A DNA stretch of 58,525 nucleotides from an uncultured Prevotellaceae bacterium. GTDB lineage: Bacteria; Bacteroidota; Bacteroidia; Bacteroidales; Bacteroidaceae. Numbering within the stretch: the stretch's first letter is position 1; each line of letters starts with the position of its first letter. A program made the position numbers and the translations under genes. Location of the stretch: contig CACZVX010000038.1 of NCBI GenBank assembly GCA_902784755.1, positions 482-59,006 of the forward strand, in the 5' to 3' direction. The notes under the pieces were generated by a model. That model saw nothing but the letters and a program-made list of their open reading frames with translations, had not been told where the DNA came from and searched no databases. Of the stretch, positions 1-8,710 are shown piece by piece.

Positions 1-12
1 GGCGCCATTGGA

Positions 13-206
13 TTCTTCACTCTTCACTCTTCACTCTTCACTTTAAAGATTCTTCACTCTTCACTTTTTACACTCTTCACTTTTCGTACTGCGAAGTTAC
101 GAAGAATCATTGACGCAAATACCAGTTATGATACACTTACGTGCACTTATGATACACTTATGATATAGTTACGTGCAGTTACGTGCAATTAGATGCACTT
201 ATGAGG
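13..206. repeat. Degenerate short tandem repeats at the window start
   Basis: Positions 13-81 are mostly tandem copies of the heptamer TCTTCAC, interrupted by A/T stretches. Positions 125-206 hold degenerate units built on TACGTGCA and ATGATACACTT. No open frame with a recognisable product lies here. The next 190 bases, up to the DUF4248 remnant, show only an AT-rich stretch and a promoter-like element. I see no gene in 1-396. Confidence 0.6.
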
Positions 207-361
207 GCTCCTCAGCTGCTTAAATGACGTGGAAACTCTGTAGGAATGCCAATGAAGCGGTGCAAGAATGACGGAGAGAAAATGCAAGGATGGCGCAGAG
301 AAACTGCATACAAATAATTAAGAAAACGCTTCCGTTTCTTGCATATTAGCGGCAAAATATG

Positions 362-369
362 TAATTTTG
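362..369 (+). promoter_or_regulatory. Promoter -7 element for the DUF4248 remnant
   Basis: TAATTTTG fits the Bacteroidetes -7 consensus TAnnTTTG and lies 27 nt upstream of the ATG at 397. No perfect TTTG -33 box is visible at the usual spacing. Confidence 0.5.
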
Positions 370-396
370 TAATGTATAAATATACATTATTCAACC

Positions 397-652
397 ATGA
401 GCAACTACAAGGAACGCGGGCGCATGGAGTTGGCACAACTCTACTTCCCCCAACTCGGTGGGATAGCCGCATGGAAAAAATTACAGCACTGGCCAACTCG
501 GTGGGATAGCCGCATGGAAAAAATTACAGCACTGGATCAGCATATGCCAGCCGCTCAAAGACGAACTCAGACAACTGGGCTACACGGGCAAACAGCGCAC
601 GTTCACTCCCCGTCAGGTAAACCGCATTGTGCACTATTTGGGTGAGTTTTAG
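397..652 (+). pseudogene. DUF4248 family protein, frameshifted by a 43-bp tandem duplication
   Basis: The frame opens with MSNYKERGRMELAQLYFPQL, which I recognise as the start of the small Bacteroidales DUF4248 family (about 70-75 residues, function unknown). After W32 it passes into a second copy of the preceding 43 bases and runs on out of frame. If one copy is removed, the reading continues as WISICQPLKDELRQLGYTGK and ends NRIVHYLGEF with a TAG at 650-652. That gives an intact protein of about 70 residues. DUF4248 genes commonly sit beside phage- or plasmid-like primase/VirE genes, HU-like proteins, smalltalk genes and amidases (family knowledge). Remnants compatible with such a neighbourhood follow downstream. 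The family call is fairly sure and the break is certain in this sequence. Confidence 0.8.
450..535 (+). repeat. Perfect 43-bp tandem duplication inside the DUF4248 gene
   Basis: Positions 450-492 and 493-535 are identical and adjacent. Since 43 is not a multiple of 3, the duplication shifts the downstream frame. Deleting either copy restores the family-like C-terminus, so the event is recent, reversible, or an assembly error. Confidence 0.95.
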
Positions 653-1090
653 GAGGCCCTCTAATCCCCCTTAGGAGGGGGACTTCAAGGAGTATACACT
701 CCTTTAACAAATTTTCACAGAGTCGATTTTGCTAAAGTGCAGAGTCGGCTCTTCTGATGAACCGTCAACCGCCCGAAAAGTCCATCTAGAAAAGTAACTT
801 CAAAAAACGCACAAACGCATAAACGCACAAAATTCAAAATTGACTAAACTAAGTATATATATATTTTTATATATATAAATATATATATACAATTTTTGTT
901 AACAAATTGTGAGAAAAACGCTCAAACGCCTTCTCCAAAACAAATTTTGTGCGTTTGTGCGTTTATGAATTTTTCGTTTCCCCTGATAACACTATTCTTG
1001 ATCAAGAGTGTAGTTAACTTGACGACACTATCTTAAAATCTCCAATTTTTACCCGTTTCTTTTTGGTTTTTCAAAACCTCACCTCGCTCG
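653..1090. other. Gene-free stretch with an inverted repeat around an AT palindrome
   Basis: No gene is supported here. Positions 661-682 contain a small palindrome (CCCCCTTAGGAGGGGG). Around 803-834 lies a block of ACGCACAAACGCATAAACG type; its near-reverse complement is at about 941-968, and a further direct copy is at about 1309-1340. Between the inverted pair is a tract of TATATA repeats (850-890). This resembles a small non-autonomous element or a strong hairpin region, but no transposase or target-site duplication was identified. Confidence 0.5.
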
Positions 1091-1204
1091 TCGAGAAGTA
1101 CGTGGGTGAACATCGTGGCTGCCATGTCGAAAGTGGAGAATGGCCGGCAGGCCAATATCAAGGACGTGGAAGAAGGCTATCGTCTGGCATTCGAAATTAT
1201 ATAG
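1091..1204 (+). pseudogene. 3' end of an unidentified gene
   Basis: The frame reads STWVNIVAAMSKVENG, continues ANIKDVEEGYRLAFEII and stops with TAG at 1202-1204. The composition looks coding, but there is no start and no upstream continuation, so it is probably a surviving 3' fragment. Its position between a DUF4248 remnant and a smalltalk remnant would suit the C-terminus of a VirE/DUF3987-type primase, which often accompanies them. That is inference from context only, and I do not recognise the sequence itself. Confidence 0.35.
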
Positions 1205-1407
1205 ATATTCTTAAATTCATTGGATTTTTAGTTTAGGCGTTTTATATGTTGAGTTGCAGCCTGTCCGTGATGGATGGGCTGCAACGCCTTTATATAAAGG
1301 GTAAAGCGAAAAACGCACAAACGCATAAACGCACAAAATTCGTTTTGGCATTTGATTACAGGGACTTTGATTCAAATGAACAGGGATGATTCCCCGTTCT
1401 GATGCCC

Positions 1408-1467
1408 CTCACAGCTTCAGCCTGTTCACCTGGGCTAGCGCCTGCTGTTGCACTGGCTCTTGCCTAA
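1408..1467 (+). pseudogene. Truncated smalltalk protein gene (C-terminal 19 codons)
   Basis: The last codons translate to LTASACSPGLAPAVALALA followed by TAA. They match the C-terminus of the intact smalltalk gene at 44373-44510 residue for residue, with a few synonymous changes. The N-terminal half is missing: upstream sequence does not encode the KWKWIQAIGQ-type start. Smalltalk proteins are very short Bacteroidales peptides of unknown role, usually encoded next to an amidase. No amidase is present here, so this is a decayed copy. Confidence 0.75.
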
Positions 1468-1480
1468 CGGCAAAATGAGA

Positions 1481-1518
1481 AAAAGGGTTCCTAAGCACTC
1501 ATGCTTGGGAACCCTTTT
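1481..1518. terminator. Strong hairpin terminator
   Basis: A 17-bp stem (AAAAGGGTTCCTAAGCA paired with TGCTTGGGAACCCTTTT, one G-U pair) encloses the loop CTCA. The A/T-rich ends make it suitable for termination on both strands. It separates the decayed island from the susC promoter. Confidence 0.8.
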
Positions 1519-1672
1519 ATTTAAGAGGAAAGTGAAGATTCTTAGTTTCTTAATTAATTCGTTTGAAACTTGCAAAACATGCGGGATTTTTACCGGAGCG
1601 ATTACAGGATTACTCTCCTCCATCACTCATTTGTTAAATAATGTAATAGATTTTTATTTTCTTTCAATTACA

Positions 1673-1704
1673 TTTGGATAATTTTTATATTTTGTTTACT
1701 TTTG
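1673..1704 (+). promoter_or_regulatory. susC promoter
   Basis: TTTG at 1673-1676 and TACTTTTG at 1697-1704 are 20 nt apart. This fits the Bacteroidetes TTTG / TAnnTTTG sigma-ABfr promoter. Transcription would start near 1711, giving a leader of about 60 nt before the ATG at 1774. Confidence 0.75.
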
Positions 1705-1773
1705 TACGTGATATTACTTGAAAATTTTATAGCTACTAATAATATTCTTTAATTTACTAACCAAAAAAAAATC

Positions 1774-4700
1774 ATGAGCATGGAAAACTTATTCAAGCAT
1801 CTGAGTTATGGCTTGAAGAAAACATCTCTTTTCCTGTGTATGACCGTTGCGGGCGTGTTGACAGCATCTGCTGATAACACCGCCAACAGCGTGACAGAGA
1901 GTCAGAGTGTTCAGCAAGCGCGTTCCATCAGGGGACATGTTGTTGACGAGAACGGAGAGCCTATGATCGGTGTTACCGTTGTCATCAAAGGGGTGACAGG
2001 TGGTGCCATCACGGACCTCAACGGTAACTTCACCATTAGCGTGCCTTCAGGGCGGAATACCCTGGAGTTGAGCTACACGGGCTACAAGTCGCAGTCAGTC
2101 AGCATCTCTGGAAACAACAATGTGAACATCACCATGGAGCCCGACATGATGGGTCTCGATGATGTGGTGGTCATCGGTTACGGTACGATGAAGAAACGTG
2201 ACCTCACCGGTAGCGTGTCGTCGGTGAAGAGCGATGAAATCATCAAGACGCCTACGGTCAACGTCATGGAGGCCATACAGGGTCAGGTGGCCGGCTTCGA
2301 CATCGTACGCACGATGGGTGAACTGGGCGACCACACTTCGCTGACGCTCCGTGGTAACCGTTCTATCTATGGTAACAACGACCCGCTGTTTATCATCGAC
2401 GGCATGGAGGGTTCGTTTGATGCCGTGAACCCCAACGACATCGAGTCGGTAGAGGTGCTCAAAGATGCATCCTCTACAGCCATCTACGGTGCCGCCGGTG
2501 CTAACGGTGTGGTGATCATCACCACAAAGAACCCGCAGAAGGGAAAATTCACCGTCAATCTCGACGCCTACTACGGTGTGAACAAGGCTACTTCGTTCCC
2601 GAAGCTCAACACCGGCAACGACTACATCAACTTCCGTCGTGAGGCTGCCAAGACTGTAGGCAAATGGAGCAGTCCTGCCGACGACGAGAGCATCTGGCCT
2701 TCCTATATGTGGCCACTCATACAGAACAACCAGTGGGTGGACTGGTTCGACCTTGCCACACAGACGGGTACGACCCAGAACTACAACCTCTCCACGACTT
2801 ACTCTAACGACAAGGTGAGCTCGTATATCTCTTTAGGATTCAACGACACAGAGGGTATTCTGCCTGGAGAGCAGATGAAACGCTACTCCGGACGTGCCAA
2901 GGTGGACTTCACGCCCAACCGTTACGTCGGCTATGGATTCAACCTCTATGCACTTTATCAGGACTACGACCACATGTACGGACGTGTGTGGAACCGCATC
3001 ATCTGCACTCCTCCTCTCGGCACTCCCTATGATGAGGACGGAAAAATGGTGCTCTTCCCCGTGGGAGGTGACCGCTCCAACCAGAACCCGCTGGCGGATA
3101 TGAATCCCGGACAATGGGTGAACAACACCAAGACGCTCACCGTGATGCCGCAGGCTTATGTGGAGGTGAAGCCTTTGCAGGGACTCTCGTTCAAGAGTAT
3201 CCTCGGTGGTACACTCAGCAGCAGAGACAGCGGTATGTTCATCGGTAACGAATCGTTCAACGGTCTGGCAACAGGCTCAGAGGCCCGCAAGTCGAATACT
3301 TTCACCTATAACTACCAGTGGCAGAACATCATCACCTACAACTTTAAGGTGGCCGACATCCATGAGTTCACCCTGACGGGTATCAGCGACTGGCAGAAGA
3401 ACCGCCGTCAGTTTGGTCAGGGCTATGCCTACAACTTTGATGAGACGAGTTATCAATACCATAATCTTGGTGCGGGAACCGGTACGCCGAAGGTGGAGTC
3501 TAACTATGTGCAGAGTCAGACGATGAGCTATGCCGCCCGTCTGAACTACAGTCTGCTGGGACGTTATCTCTTCACCCTGAGCGGACGATGGGACGGCTCC
3601 TCCATGCTCGCGGAAGGAAAGAAATGGGACTTCTTCCCCGCTGCCGCCTTCGCATGGCGTGTGAGCGACGAGGCCTTCATGGAGAGCACCAAGGACTGGC
3701 TCTCTAACCTGAAGTTCCGTCTGAGCTATGGTGTGACGGGTAACGCCGGTGCCGCAGAGTATGCCACGCTCGACTACTCACGTACGGGAAACATCGGTTT
3801 CCAGGATATCAGCGTTCCTTACAGCGGTTTCTCACAATACATCGCTAACCTCGACCTCGGATGGGAGAAGTCGACGATGATTGACGTGGGTCTCGACATC
3901 GGTCTGTTCAACGGACGCGTAGAAATCGTGGCCGACTGGTATAAGACCAAGACGAAAGACCTGCTCTTCGAGCGCAGCCTGCCTTACGCCACCGGTGGTT
4001 ACGGCAGCAGCACGTTCAAAATATGGACCAACATCGGTGAGACCGAGAATACCGGTTTTGAGCTCGCTATCAACAGCCGGAATATCGTCACGAAGAACTT
4101 CACCTGGACCACCGCCTTCACCTTCGCTACCAACAAGGAGAAGGTCGTGAAGACCACCAGCGAGAATCCTTTGCAGCTCAACGACTACTACCTCGTGATC
4201 GGAGAGCCCGTGCATACCTATTATATGTATAAGTATGACGGTATCTGGGGAACGGCACAGGAGGCAGAGGCTGCCAAGTATGGCGCCAAGCCCGGTCAGA
4301 TACGCGTGGTGGATGTGGATGGCAACGAGAAAATCGACGCCAACGACTATCAGGTGATCGGACATGACACACCGGACTGGACAGCCAGCATGACCAATAC
4401 CTTCAACATCTATGACTTCGACCTGAGCTTCCAGCTCATCTCACGATGGGGACAGATTTTCCGTAACGGTCTGACCGGATGGTACCGTCTGGACGGTCTC
4501 ACACCACAGCCCACCGTCTGCGACTACTGGACACCCGAGAACCAAGGAGCCCGTTATCCGCAGCCGAACATGAACAGCAGCCAGGATACCTATCAGGGTA
4601 ACGGCACCTCATCGCTCAACTATTTCGACGGTTCGTACATCAAAGTGAGAAATATCACCTTGGGTTACACCCTGCCGAAGAAGCTGGTCAAGCAGGTACG

Positions 4701-4854
4701 CATACAGAACGCCCGCGTCTATGCTACCGTCAGCAACCCGTTCATCTGGGCTAAGGACAGCTATCTGAAGGACTACGACCTGGAGAAGGGCGGCGACGAC
4801 GACAACGCTCCGCTGACCAAGCAGTTCGTATTCGGAATAAACGTTACATTCTAA
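1774..4854 (+). CDS. SusC/RagA family TonB-linked outer membrane transporter
   Basis: This 1026-residue protein is an outer-membrane, TonB-dependent importer of oligosaccharides or other large nutrients, working with its SusD lipoprotein partner. A signal-peptide-like N-terminus (to about residue 35) is followed by a carboxypeptidase-D regulatory-like domain (about 50-130, VVDENGEPMIGVTVVIKG). Next come the TonB-box and plug region (DDVVVIGYGTMKKRDLTGSV, about 130-260, with DPLFIIDGMEG) and a long beta-barrel that ends in an aromatic residue (FGINVTF). The length is usual for the family. susD follows after 21 bp, so the two form an operon. There is no adjacent anti-sigma/ECF pair or glycosidase, and the substrate cannot be told from sequence. 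Confidence 0.95.
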   Translation: MSMENLFKHLSYGLKKTSLFLCMTVAGVLTASADNTANSVTESQSVQQARSIRGHVVDENGEPMIGVTVVIKGVTGGAITDLNGNFTISVPSGRNTLELSYTGYKSQSVSISGNNNVNITMEPDMMGLDDVVVIGYGTMKKRDLTGSVSSVKSDEIIKTPTVNVMEAIQGQVAGFDIVRTMGELGDHTSLTLRGNRSIYGNNDPLFIIDGMEGSFDAVNPNDIESVEVLKDASSTAIYGAAGANGVVIITTKNPQKGKFTVNLDAYYGVNKATSFPKLNTGNDYINFRREAAKTVGKWSSPADDESIWPSYMWPLIQNNQWVDWFDLATQTGTTQNYNLSTTYSNDKVSSYISLGFNDTEGILPGEQMKRYSGRAKVDFTPNRYVGYGFNLYALYQDYDHMYGRVWNRIICTPPLGTPYDEDGKMVLFPVGGDRSNQNPLADMNPGQWVNNTKTLTVMPQAYVEVKPLQGLSFKSILGGTLSSRDSGMFIGNESFNGLATGSEARKSNTFTYNYQWQNIITYNFKVADIHEFTLTGISDWQKNRRQFGQGYAYNFDETSYQYHNLGAGTGTPKVESNYVQSQTMSYAARLNYSLLGRYLFTLSGRWDGSSMLAEGKKWDFFPAAAFAWRVSDEAFMESTKDWLSNLKFRLSYGVTGNAGAAEYATLDYSRTGNIGFQDISVPYSGFSQYIANLDLGWEKSTMIDVGLDIGLFNGRVEIVADWYKTKTKDLLFERSLPYATGGYGSSTFKIWTNIGETENTGFELAINSRNIVTKNFTWTTAFTFATNKEKVVKTTSENPLQLNDYYLVIGEPVHTYYMYKYDGIWGTAQEAEAAKYGAKPGQIRVVDVDGNEKIDANDYQVIGHDTPDWTASMTNTFNIYDFDLSFQLISRWGQIFRNGLTGWYRLDGLTPQPTVCDYWTPENQGARYPQPNMNSSQDTYQGNGTSSLNYFDGSYIKVRNITLGYTLPKKLVKQVRIQNARVYATVSNPFIWAKDSYLKDYDLEKGGDDDNAPLTKQFVFGINVTF

Positions 4855-4875
4855 CATCATAACAAGATAAGCATT

Positions 4876-6687
4876 ATGAAAAAGATATATTTATTGATGG
4901 CTTTCGCAGCATGCACCGCAGCTATGACGCTGAGCAGCTGTAGTCTTGAAGAAGAGAATCCTTCTGCTATCTCAACGTCACAGGAATGGACCACGGCAGC
5001 AGGATACGAGAAGCTTGTCAACGGATGTTACTTCGATATGGTACGTATCATCTACGGACAGGCTGAGGACACCTATATCATCTCTTCTGAGTCGGGTACC
5101 GATATCTGGCAGGATGTGAGAGGGGGCAGCAACGGAAACTGGAGCCGCGCCCTGATCTACTCAAACGACTTCGGCGCCAACACTTCTATGTTCCAAGAGG
5201 CATACAGCGGATTCTATGGTACACTGAGCCAATGTAACGCCGCCATCGCCTACGCCGACAAGGTGCAGGGACTGAAGGATGAACAGAAGAACGCCCTTGC
5301 CGCAGAGGCTCACTTCATACGTGCACACGCCCTTTTCAGCATCGTGGAATACTGGGGTGGAAAATATCTGCCTCTGGAGCCCACTTCGTCGGCTATCACC
5401 TCTCTCCCATGTAGCACCGTGAATGAGTTCTACGAGGCTATCCTCGCCGACCTCGACTTCGCTAAGCAGTACCTGCCCACCTCACAGACCATCTATGGCA
5501 AGGTGACAAAGGCAGCTGCCTACCACCTCGATGCGAAGGCTGCCCTCACCTACTCCACCTATACCGATGGCTTGGGTAACTGTGAGGCTATCGACAACGG
5601 CAAGAAGAACGAGCTGCTGCAGAGAGCCAAGCAGTCGGCCGACTATCTCATCAGCAACGCTTCTTCATTAGGTGTCCGCCTCTATAACGACATTGATGAG
5701 GTGTTTGACGAGAACAACAACAAGACGAACGCCGAGGCCCTCTTCGTGGTGACACACAGTAGTATCCAGTCACTTAACCCACGCGGCAACTACTACAACC
5801 GTGCATGGAAGCACTGGGATGCCTATAACGCTGCTGCCGACGGTATCACCATGGATGCCCTGCAGGCTACCTATACTCCCGTGAAGACCGTGAACGGTGA
5901 TGACTACCGTCTGGCTAAGGGTAACGCCTACATGTGTCCTTCGAAGTATATGTTCGACCTCTATGGTCCGAAAGACGGCCGCTACAAAGCTTTCTTCATC
6001 GACACCTGGTATGTGAACAAGACCAATAGCGGCGATCAGTATAAGTGGACCTCTAAGGATGCCACAAACTTCGGACTGAACGCTTCACGTGTGGACAATC
6101 CCGCCTACAATATTGATAAAGGTGACACCGCTATCTATGTATCACGTGAGACGCTGACACAAGCTGAACGCGACTCACGCCGCTACGCCACATACAACCT
6201 GGCAGACAACTTCAAAGATCCCGCCAACCCGGGAAAGTTCTACCCCACGTTGAAAAAGAACCTCTGCACCAACCTGTTCTGCGGCACCAACGCCTCTAAG
6301 CCATACTCCTCAGCCGACTGTATCATCTATCGTCTGGCTGAAACTTACCTGCTCTCAGCAGAAATCGCATGGAGAATGGGTGACAACAATACCGCCGCTC
6401 AGCGCGTGAACGTTATCCGCAACCGTGCCTGCATCGGACATGACGGCAGCATGAACGTAACGGCTAACGACATCAACGCCAACTTCCTGCTCGACGAGTT
6501 TGCACGTGAGATGATTGGTGAGTGGCAGCGCTGGCAGACGCTGAAGCGCTTCCGACTGCTTATCGAGCGATTGGCACTCAACCCGCAGATTGTGAACAAG
6601 AAACCGGAGTATTATCTGCGTCCGGTGATGCAGACGGAGCTGAACACTTTGGAGAATCCTGAGGAGTATCAGAACCCAGGGTATTAA
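4876..6687 (+). CDS. SusD/RagB family nutrient-binding outer membrane lipoprotein
   Basis: This 603-residue surface lipoprotein captures the ligand and caps the SusC barrel. A lipoprotein signal with lipobox LSSC (Cys about 22) is followed by the usual acidic export stretch (SLEEENPS). The TPR-like helices include AEAHFIRAHALFSIVEYWGG, and the RagB/SusD C-terminal region contains IIYRLAETYLLSAEIAWRMG and LLDEFAREMIGEWQRWQTLK, hallmarks of the family. It lies 21 bp after susC. A terminator hairpin follows at 6790-6818. Confidence 0.95.
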   Translation: MKKIYLLMAFAACTAAMTLSSCSLEEENPSAISTSQEWTTAAGYEKLVNGCYFDMVRIIYGQAEDTYIISSESGTDIWQDVRGGSNGNWSRALIYSNDFGANTSMFQEAYSGFYGTLSQCNAAIAYADKVQGLKDEQKNALAAEAHFIRAHALFSIVEYWGGKYLPLEPTSSAITSLPCSTVNEFYEAILADLDFAKQYLPTSQTIYGKVTKAAAYHLDAKAALTYSTYTDGLGNCEAIDNGKKNELLQRAKQSADYLISNASSLGVRLYNDIDEVFDENNNKTNAEALFVVTHSSIQSLNPRGNYYNRAWKHWDAYNAAADGITMDALQATYTPVKTVNGDDYRLAKGNAYMCPSKYMFDLYGPKDGRYKAFFIDTWYVNKTNSGDQYKWTSKDATNFGLNASRVDNPAYNIDKGDTAIYVSRETLTQAERDSRRYATYNLADNFKDPANPGKFYPTLKKNLCTNLFCGTNASKPYSSADCIIYRLAETYLLSAEIAWRMGDNNTAAQRVNVIRNRACIGHDGSMNVTANDINANFLLDEFAREMIGEWQRWQTLKRFRLLIERLALNPQIVNKKPEYYLRPVMQTELNTLENPEEYQNPGY

Positions 6688-6789
6688 TTCAATAACCCAA
6701 CTTTCGCAAGTTCGCTTGTCTTGTCTACACGCCAGCGGCCAACGGCCGCGAAAACTCCTAGACTTCTTGAACATGCGAAACTTGTATAT

Positions 6790-6818
6790 AAAAAAGGGGT
6801 CTCGCGGCTCCTTTTTTT
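6790..6818. terminator. Terminator after susD
   Basis: AAAAAAGGGG pairs with CTCCTTTTTT (one G-U pair) around an 8-nt loop and runs into a T tract. It lies between the susCD operon and the convergent dehydrogenase gene. Confidence 0.7.
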
Positions 6819-6849
6819 GTGTCGATAAGTACGTTCAAAACCGTAAGGC

Positions 6850-7806
6850 CTACAACGAAACTACATGCTGCGGACGACCTGCCAGGAAGGCATGGAGATT
6901 CGCGGCGGCCACATGAATCAGACGGGTACGGGCTTCACGACTCGCCCATGCGATATGAGGCGTGATGAAGGCATGGGGATGCCCGATGACGGGATTGCCG
7001 GATGAGGGAGGTTCGGTAGAAAGCACATCGGCACAGAAGGCCTGCACCTTGCCACTTTGAAGGGCTGCAGCCATGTCGTGCTCATCAACCAACGGTCCGC
7101 GACCCGTATTCACGATGATGACGCCTTGCTTCATCTTCGCTATGGATGTCTTCGAGATGAGGGCACGGGTGGATTCCGTGAGCGGACAATGAAGCGAAAT
7201 GATGTCCGACTGCGCCAACAATTCATCCATCATCGCCTTATTTATATAGGCGGGCAACAGCTCCTGCGCCTTGGAAGTGGAAGCGATGACACGCATCCCG
7301 AAAGCATCGGCTATGCGGGCTACGGCAGAACCGATGTTGCCCAATCCGATGATGCCCAGCGTCTTGCCGTCGAGCTCTACCACGGGCGTATCCATCCAGC
7401 AGAAGTCCTCCGCCCTACTCCATCGGCCCTGACGGTTCTCGTCCGCATAATGGCCTACGCGCATCGTGGCATTCAGGATATGGGCAAACACCATCTGGGC
7501 CACACTCATCGTGCTATAGGCGGGAATGTTGGTCACGATGATGCCCCGTTCATGGGCTGTAGTCAAATCCACTACATTATAGCCCGTCGCCAGCACGCCG
7601 ATATACTTCAGTTGCGGCAGTTGGCGGATGATTTCCGCAGAAAGAATCACCTTATTAGTTAATACCGCTTCCGCTCCCTGACACCGGAGAAGTGTCTCTT
7701 CGGGACGTGTGCGCTCATAAACCGTCAGATCGCCCAACGCTTCCAGTTCCTGCCACGACAAATCATCCTGTGCGGCCGTGAACCCGTCTAAAACCACGAT
7801 TTTCAT
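6850..7806 (-). CDS. D-2-hydroxyacid dehydrogenase (glycerate dehydrogenase-like)
   Basis: This NAD(P)-dependent oxidoreductase of about 318 residues belongs to the D-isomer-specific 2-hydroxyacid dehydrogenase family and would interconvert a 2-keto acid and its D-hydroxy acid. The Rossmann glycine motif is GKTLGIIGLGNIGSAVAR (about 145-162). The catalytic triad is visible as Arg in NTGRGPLVDE, Glu in the DVLSTEPP stretch and His in ITPHIAWAS. It resembles hydroxypyruvate/glycerate dehydrogenases most, but the exact substrate is uncertain. The start at MKIVVLDGF (7806) is preferred over an ATG three codons earlier (7815). It is the last gene of a likely minus-strand run after the C_GCAxxG_C_C gene, 19 bp away. 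Confidence 0.85.
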   Translation of the reverse strand: MKIVVLDGFTAAQDDLSWQELEALGDLTVYERTRPEETLLRCQGAEAVLTNKVILSAEIIRQLPQLKYIGVLATGYNVVDLTTAHERGIIVTNIPAYSTMSVAQMVFAHILNATMRVGHYADENRQGRWSRAEDFCWMDTPVVELDGKTLGIIGLGNIGSAVARIADAFGMRVIASTSKAQELLPAYINKAMMDELLAQSDIISLHCPLTESTRALISKTSIAKMKQGVIIVNTGRGPLVDEHDMAAALQSGKVQAFCADVLSTEPPSSGNPVIGHPHAFITPHIAWASREARTRLIHVAAANLHAFLAGRPQHVVSL

Positions 7807-7825
7807 AATGCCCATTCCTAATTAA

Positions 7826-8221
7826 CTACATAATTTCGCCGAACACCCGAACGCCATGACGGACACAATCGTCGCAGTCGCAGACGAAACGCCCGTCGGG
7901 ACGGCGGCTCTTGAGAATCTTACAGATACTGGCTCCGGAAATCTCCACAAAGCGTTCGTGCATCTGCTTGGCCACTTTTCCGGCAACGACGGTATCAGGC
8001 AATTTCAGACCTGCTACCATGACTGCTCCGCAAAGGGCACCGCAAGTGGCCTCCATGCCTCCCATACCTGTGCGGAATCCAGCTCCTGCACGATGCAGCA
8101 CTTCGCGTTCGACATCACTGATGGCCGCATCGTCTTCCGTCAGGGCCTTGATGACGGACTGACAGCAGTTGTGTCCATGATGTTTGAGCCAAACGGCCCT
8201 TTCTTCTCTTTCGTTATCCAT
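7826..8221 (-). CDS. C_GCAxxG_C_C family protein
   Basis: This 131-residue protein carries the signature that names the family: a cysteine pair in GHNCCQSVIKAL, the GMGGMEATCGALCGAVMVAG segment, and the C-terminal cysteines in CDCDDCVRHG. The conserved cysteines suggest metal or redox chemistry, but the function is unknown. The true start is MDNEREER at 8221, overlapping the bcp stop by 8 bp (ATGGATAA), which points to translational coupling. A longer frame opening at 8410 is bcp antisense-frame sequence and is not used. Confidence 0.85.
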   Translation of the reverse strand: MDNEREERAVWLKHHGHNCCQSVIKALTEDDAAISDVEREVLHRAGAGFRTGMGGMEATCGALCGAVMVAGLKLPDTVVAGKVAKQMHERFVEISGASICKILKSRRPDGRFVCDCDDCVRHGVRVFGEIM

Positions 8222-8678
8222 TAATGTACTCCAAAATCTGCTCCGCGTGGCTCTTGGTCTTGATTTCCTTGGGCAGGAAGACCTTTTCGATGACGCCCTC
8301 CTCGTTGATGATGAAGGTGGTGCGGAAAGTGCCCATATACTTACGGCCATACATCGACTTCTCACCCCAAACACCAAACTGCTCCACCAACTTGTTTTCG
8401 GTATCGGCAATCAAAGGGAAGGGCAACTGGTTCTTCTCAATAAACTTCTGATGCGACTTGGCATCCTGAACGCTCACACCCAGCACGGCATAGCCCAACT
8501 TGCGCAAGGCGCTGTAGTTGTCGCGAAGTGAACAAGCCTCTGCCGTGCAGCCACTTGTGGAATCCTTCGGATAGAAATAGAGCACCAGTTTCTTACCCTG
8601 GAAATCTGCCAAGCGAATCTCCTTACCATTCTCGTCAAAGCCCAAAACTTCGGGCGCTTTTTCACCTATCTGCAGCAT
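8214..8678 (-). CDS. bcp: Thioredoxin-dependent thiol peroxidase (peroxiredoxin Q/BCP)
   Basis: This 154-residue AhpC/TSA-fold peroxiredoxin reduces peroxides in the cytoplasm using thioredoxin. The peroxidatic cysteine and the resolving cysteine five residues later are in STSGCTAEACSLRD (about residues 44 and 49), typical of the atypical 2-Cys Q/BCP group. Other family features are the LYFYPKDSTSGC lead-in, GVSVQDAKSHQKF and TTFIINEEGVI. Its stop overlaps the next gene's start. Confidence 0.92.
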   Translation of the reverse strand: MLQIGEKAPEVLGFDENGKEIRLADFQGKKLVLYFYPKDSTSGCTAEACSLRDNYSALRKLGYAVLGVSVQDAKSHQKFIEKNQLPFPLIADTENKLVEQFGVWGEKSMYGRKYMGTFRTTFIINEEGVIEKVFLPKEIKTKSHAEQILEYING

Positions 8679-8710
8679 AGTCTTATTGAATTGATTTAAA
8701 ATTGCATGAT

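Noticed and set aside
212-496. 94-residue minus-strand ORF
   Set aside because: No family resemblance, covers repeats and the DUF4248 promoter antisense; composition not coding-like.
1448-1681. 77-residue plus-strand ORF starting MHWLLPNGK
   Set aside because: It reads the smalltalk remnant out of frame and passes through the terminator hairpin.
6720-6760. GCGGCC-AAC-GGCCGC palindrome after susD as a mobile element end
   Set aside because: A single short hairpin with no partner copy in the window; the functional terminator is the separate hairpin at 6790.
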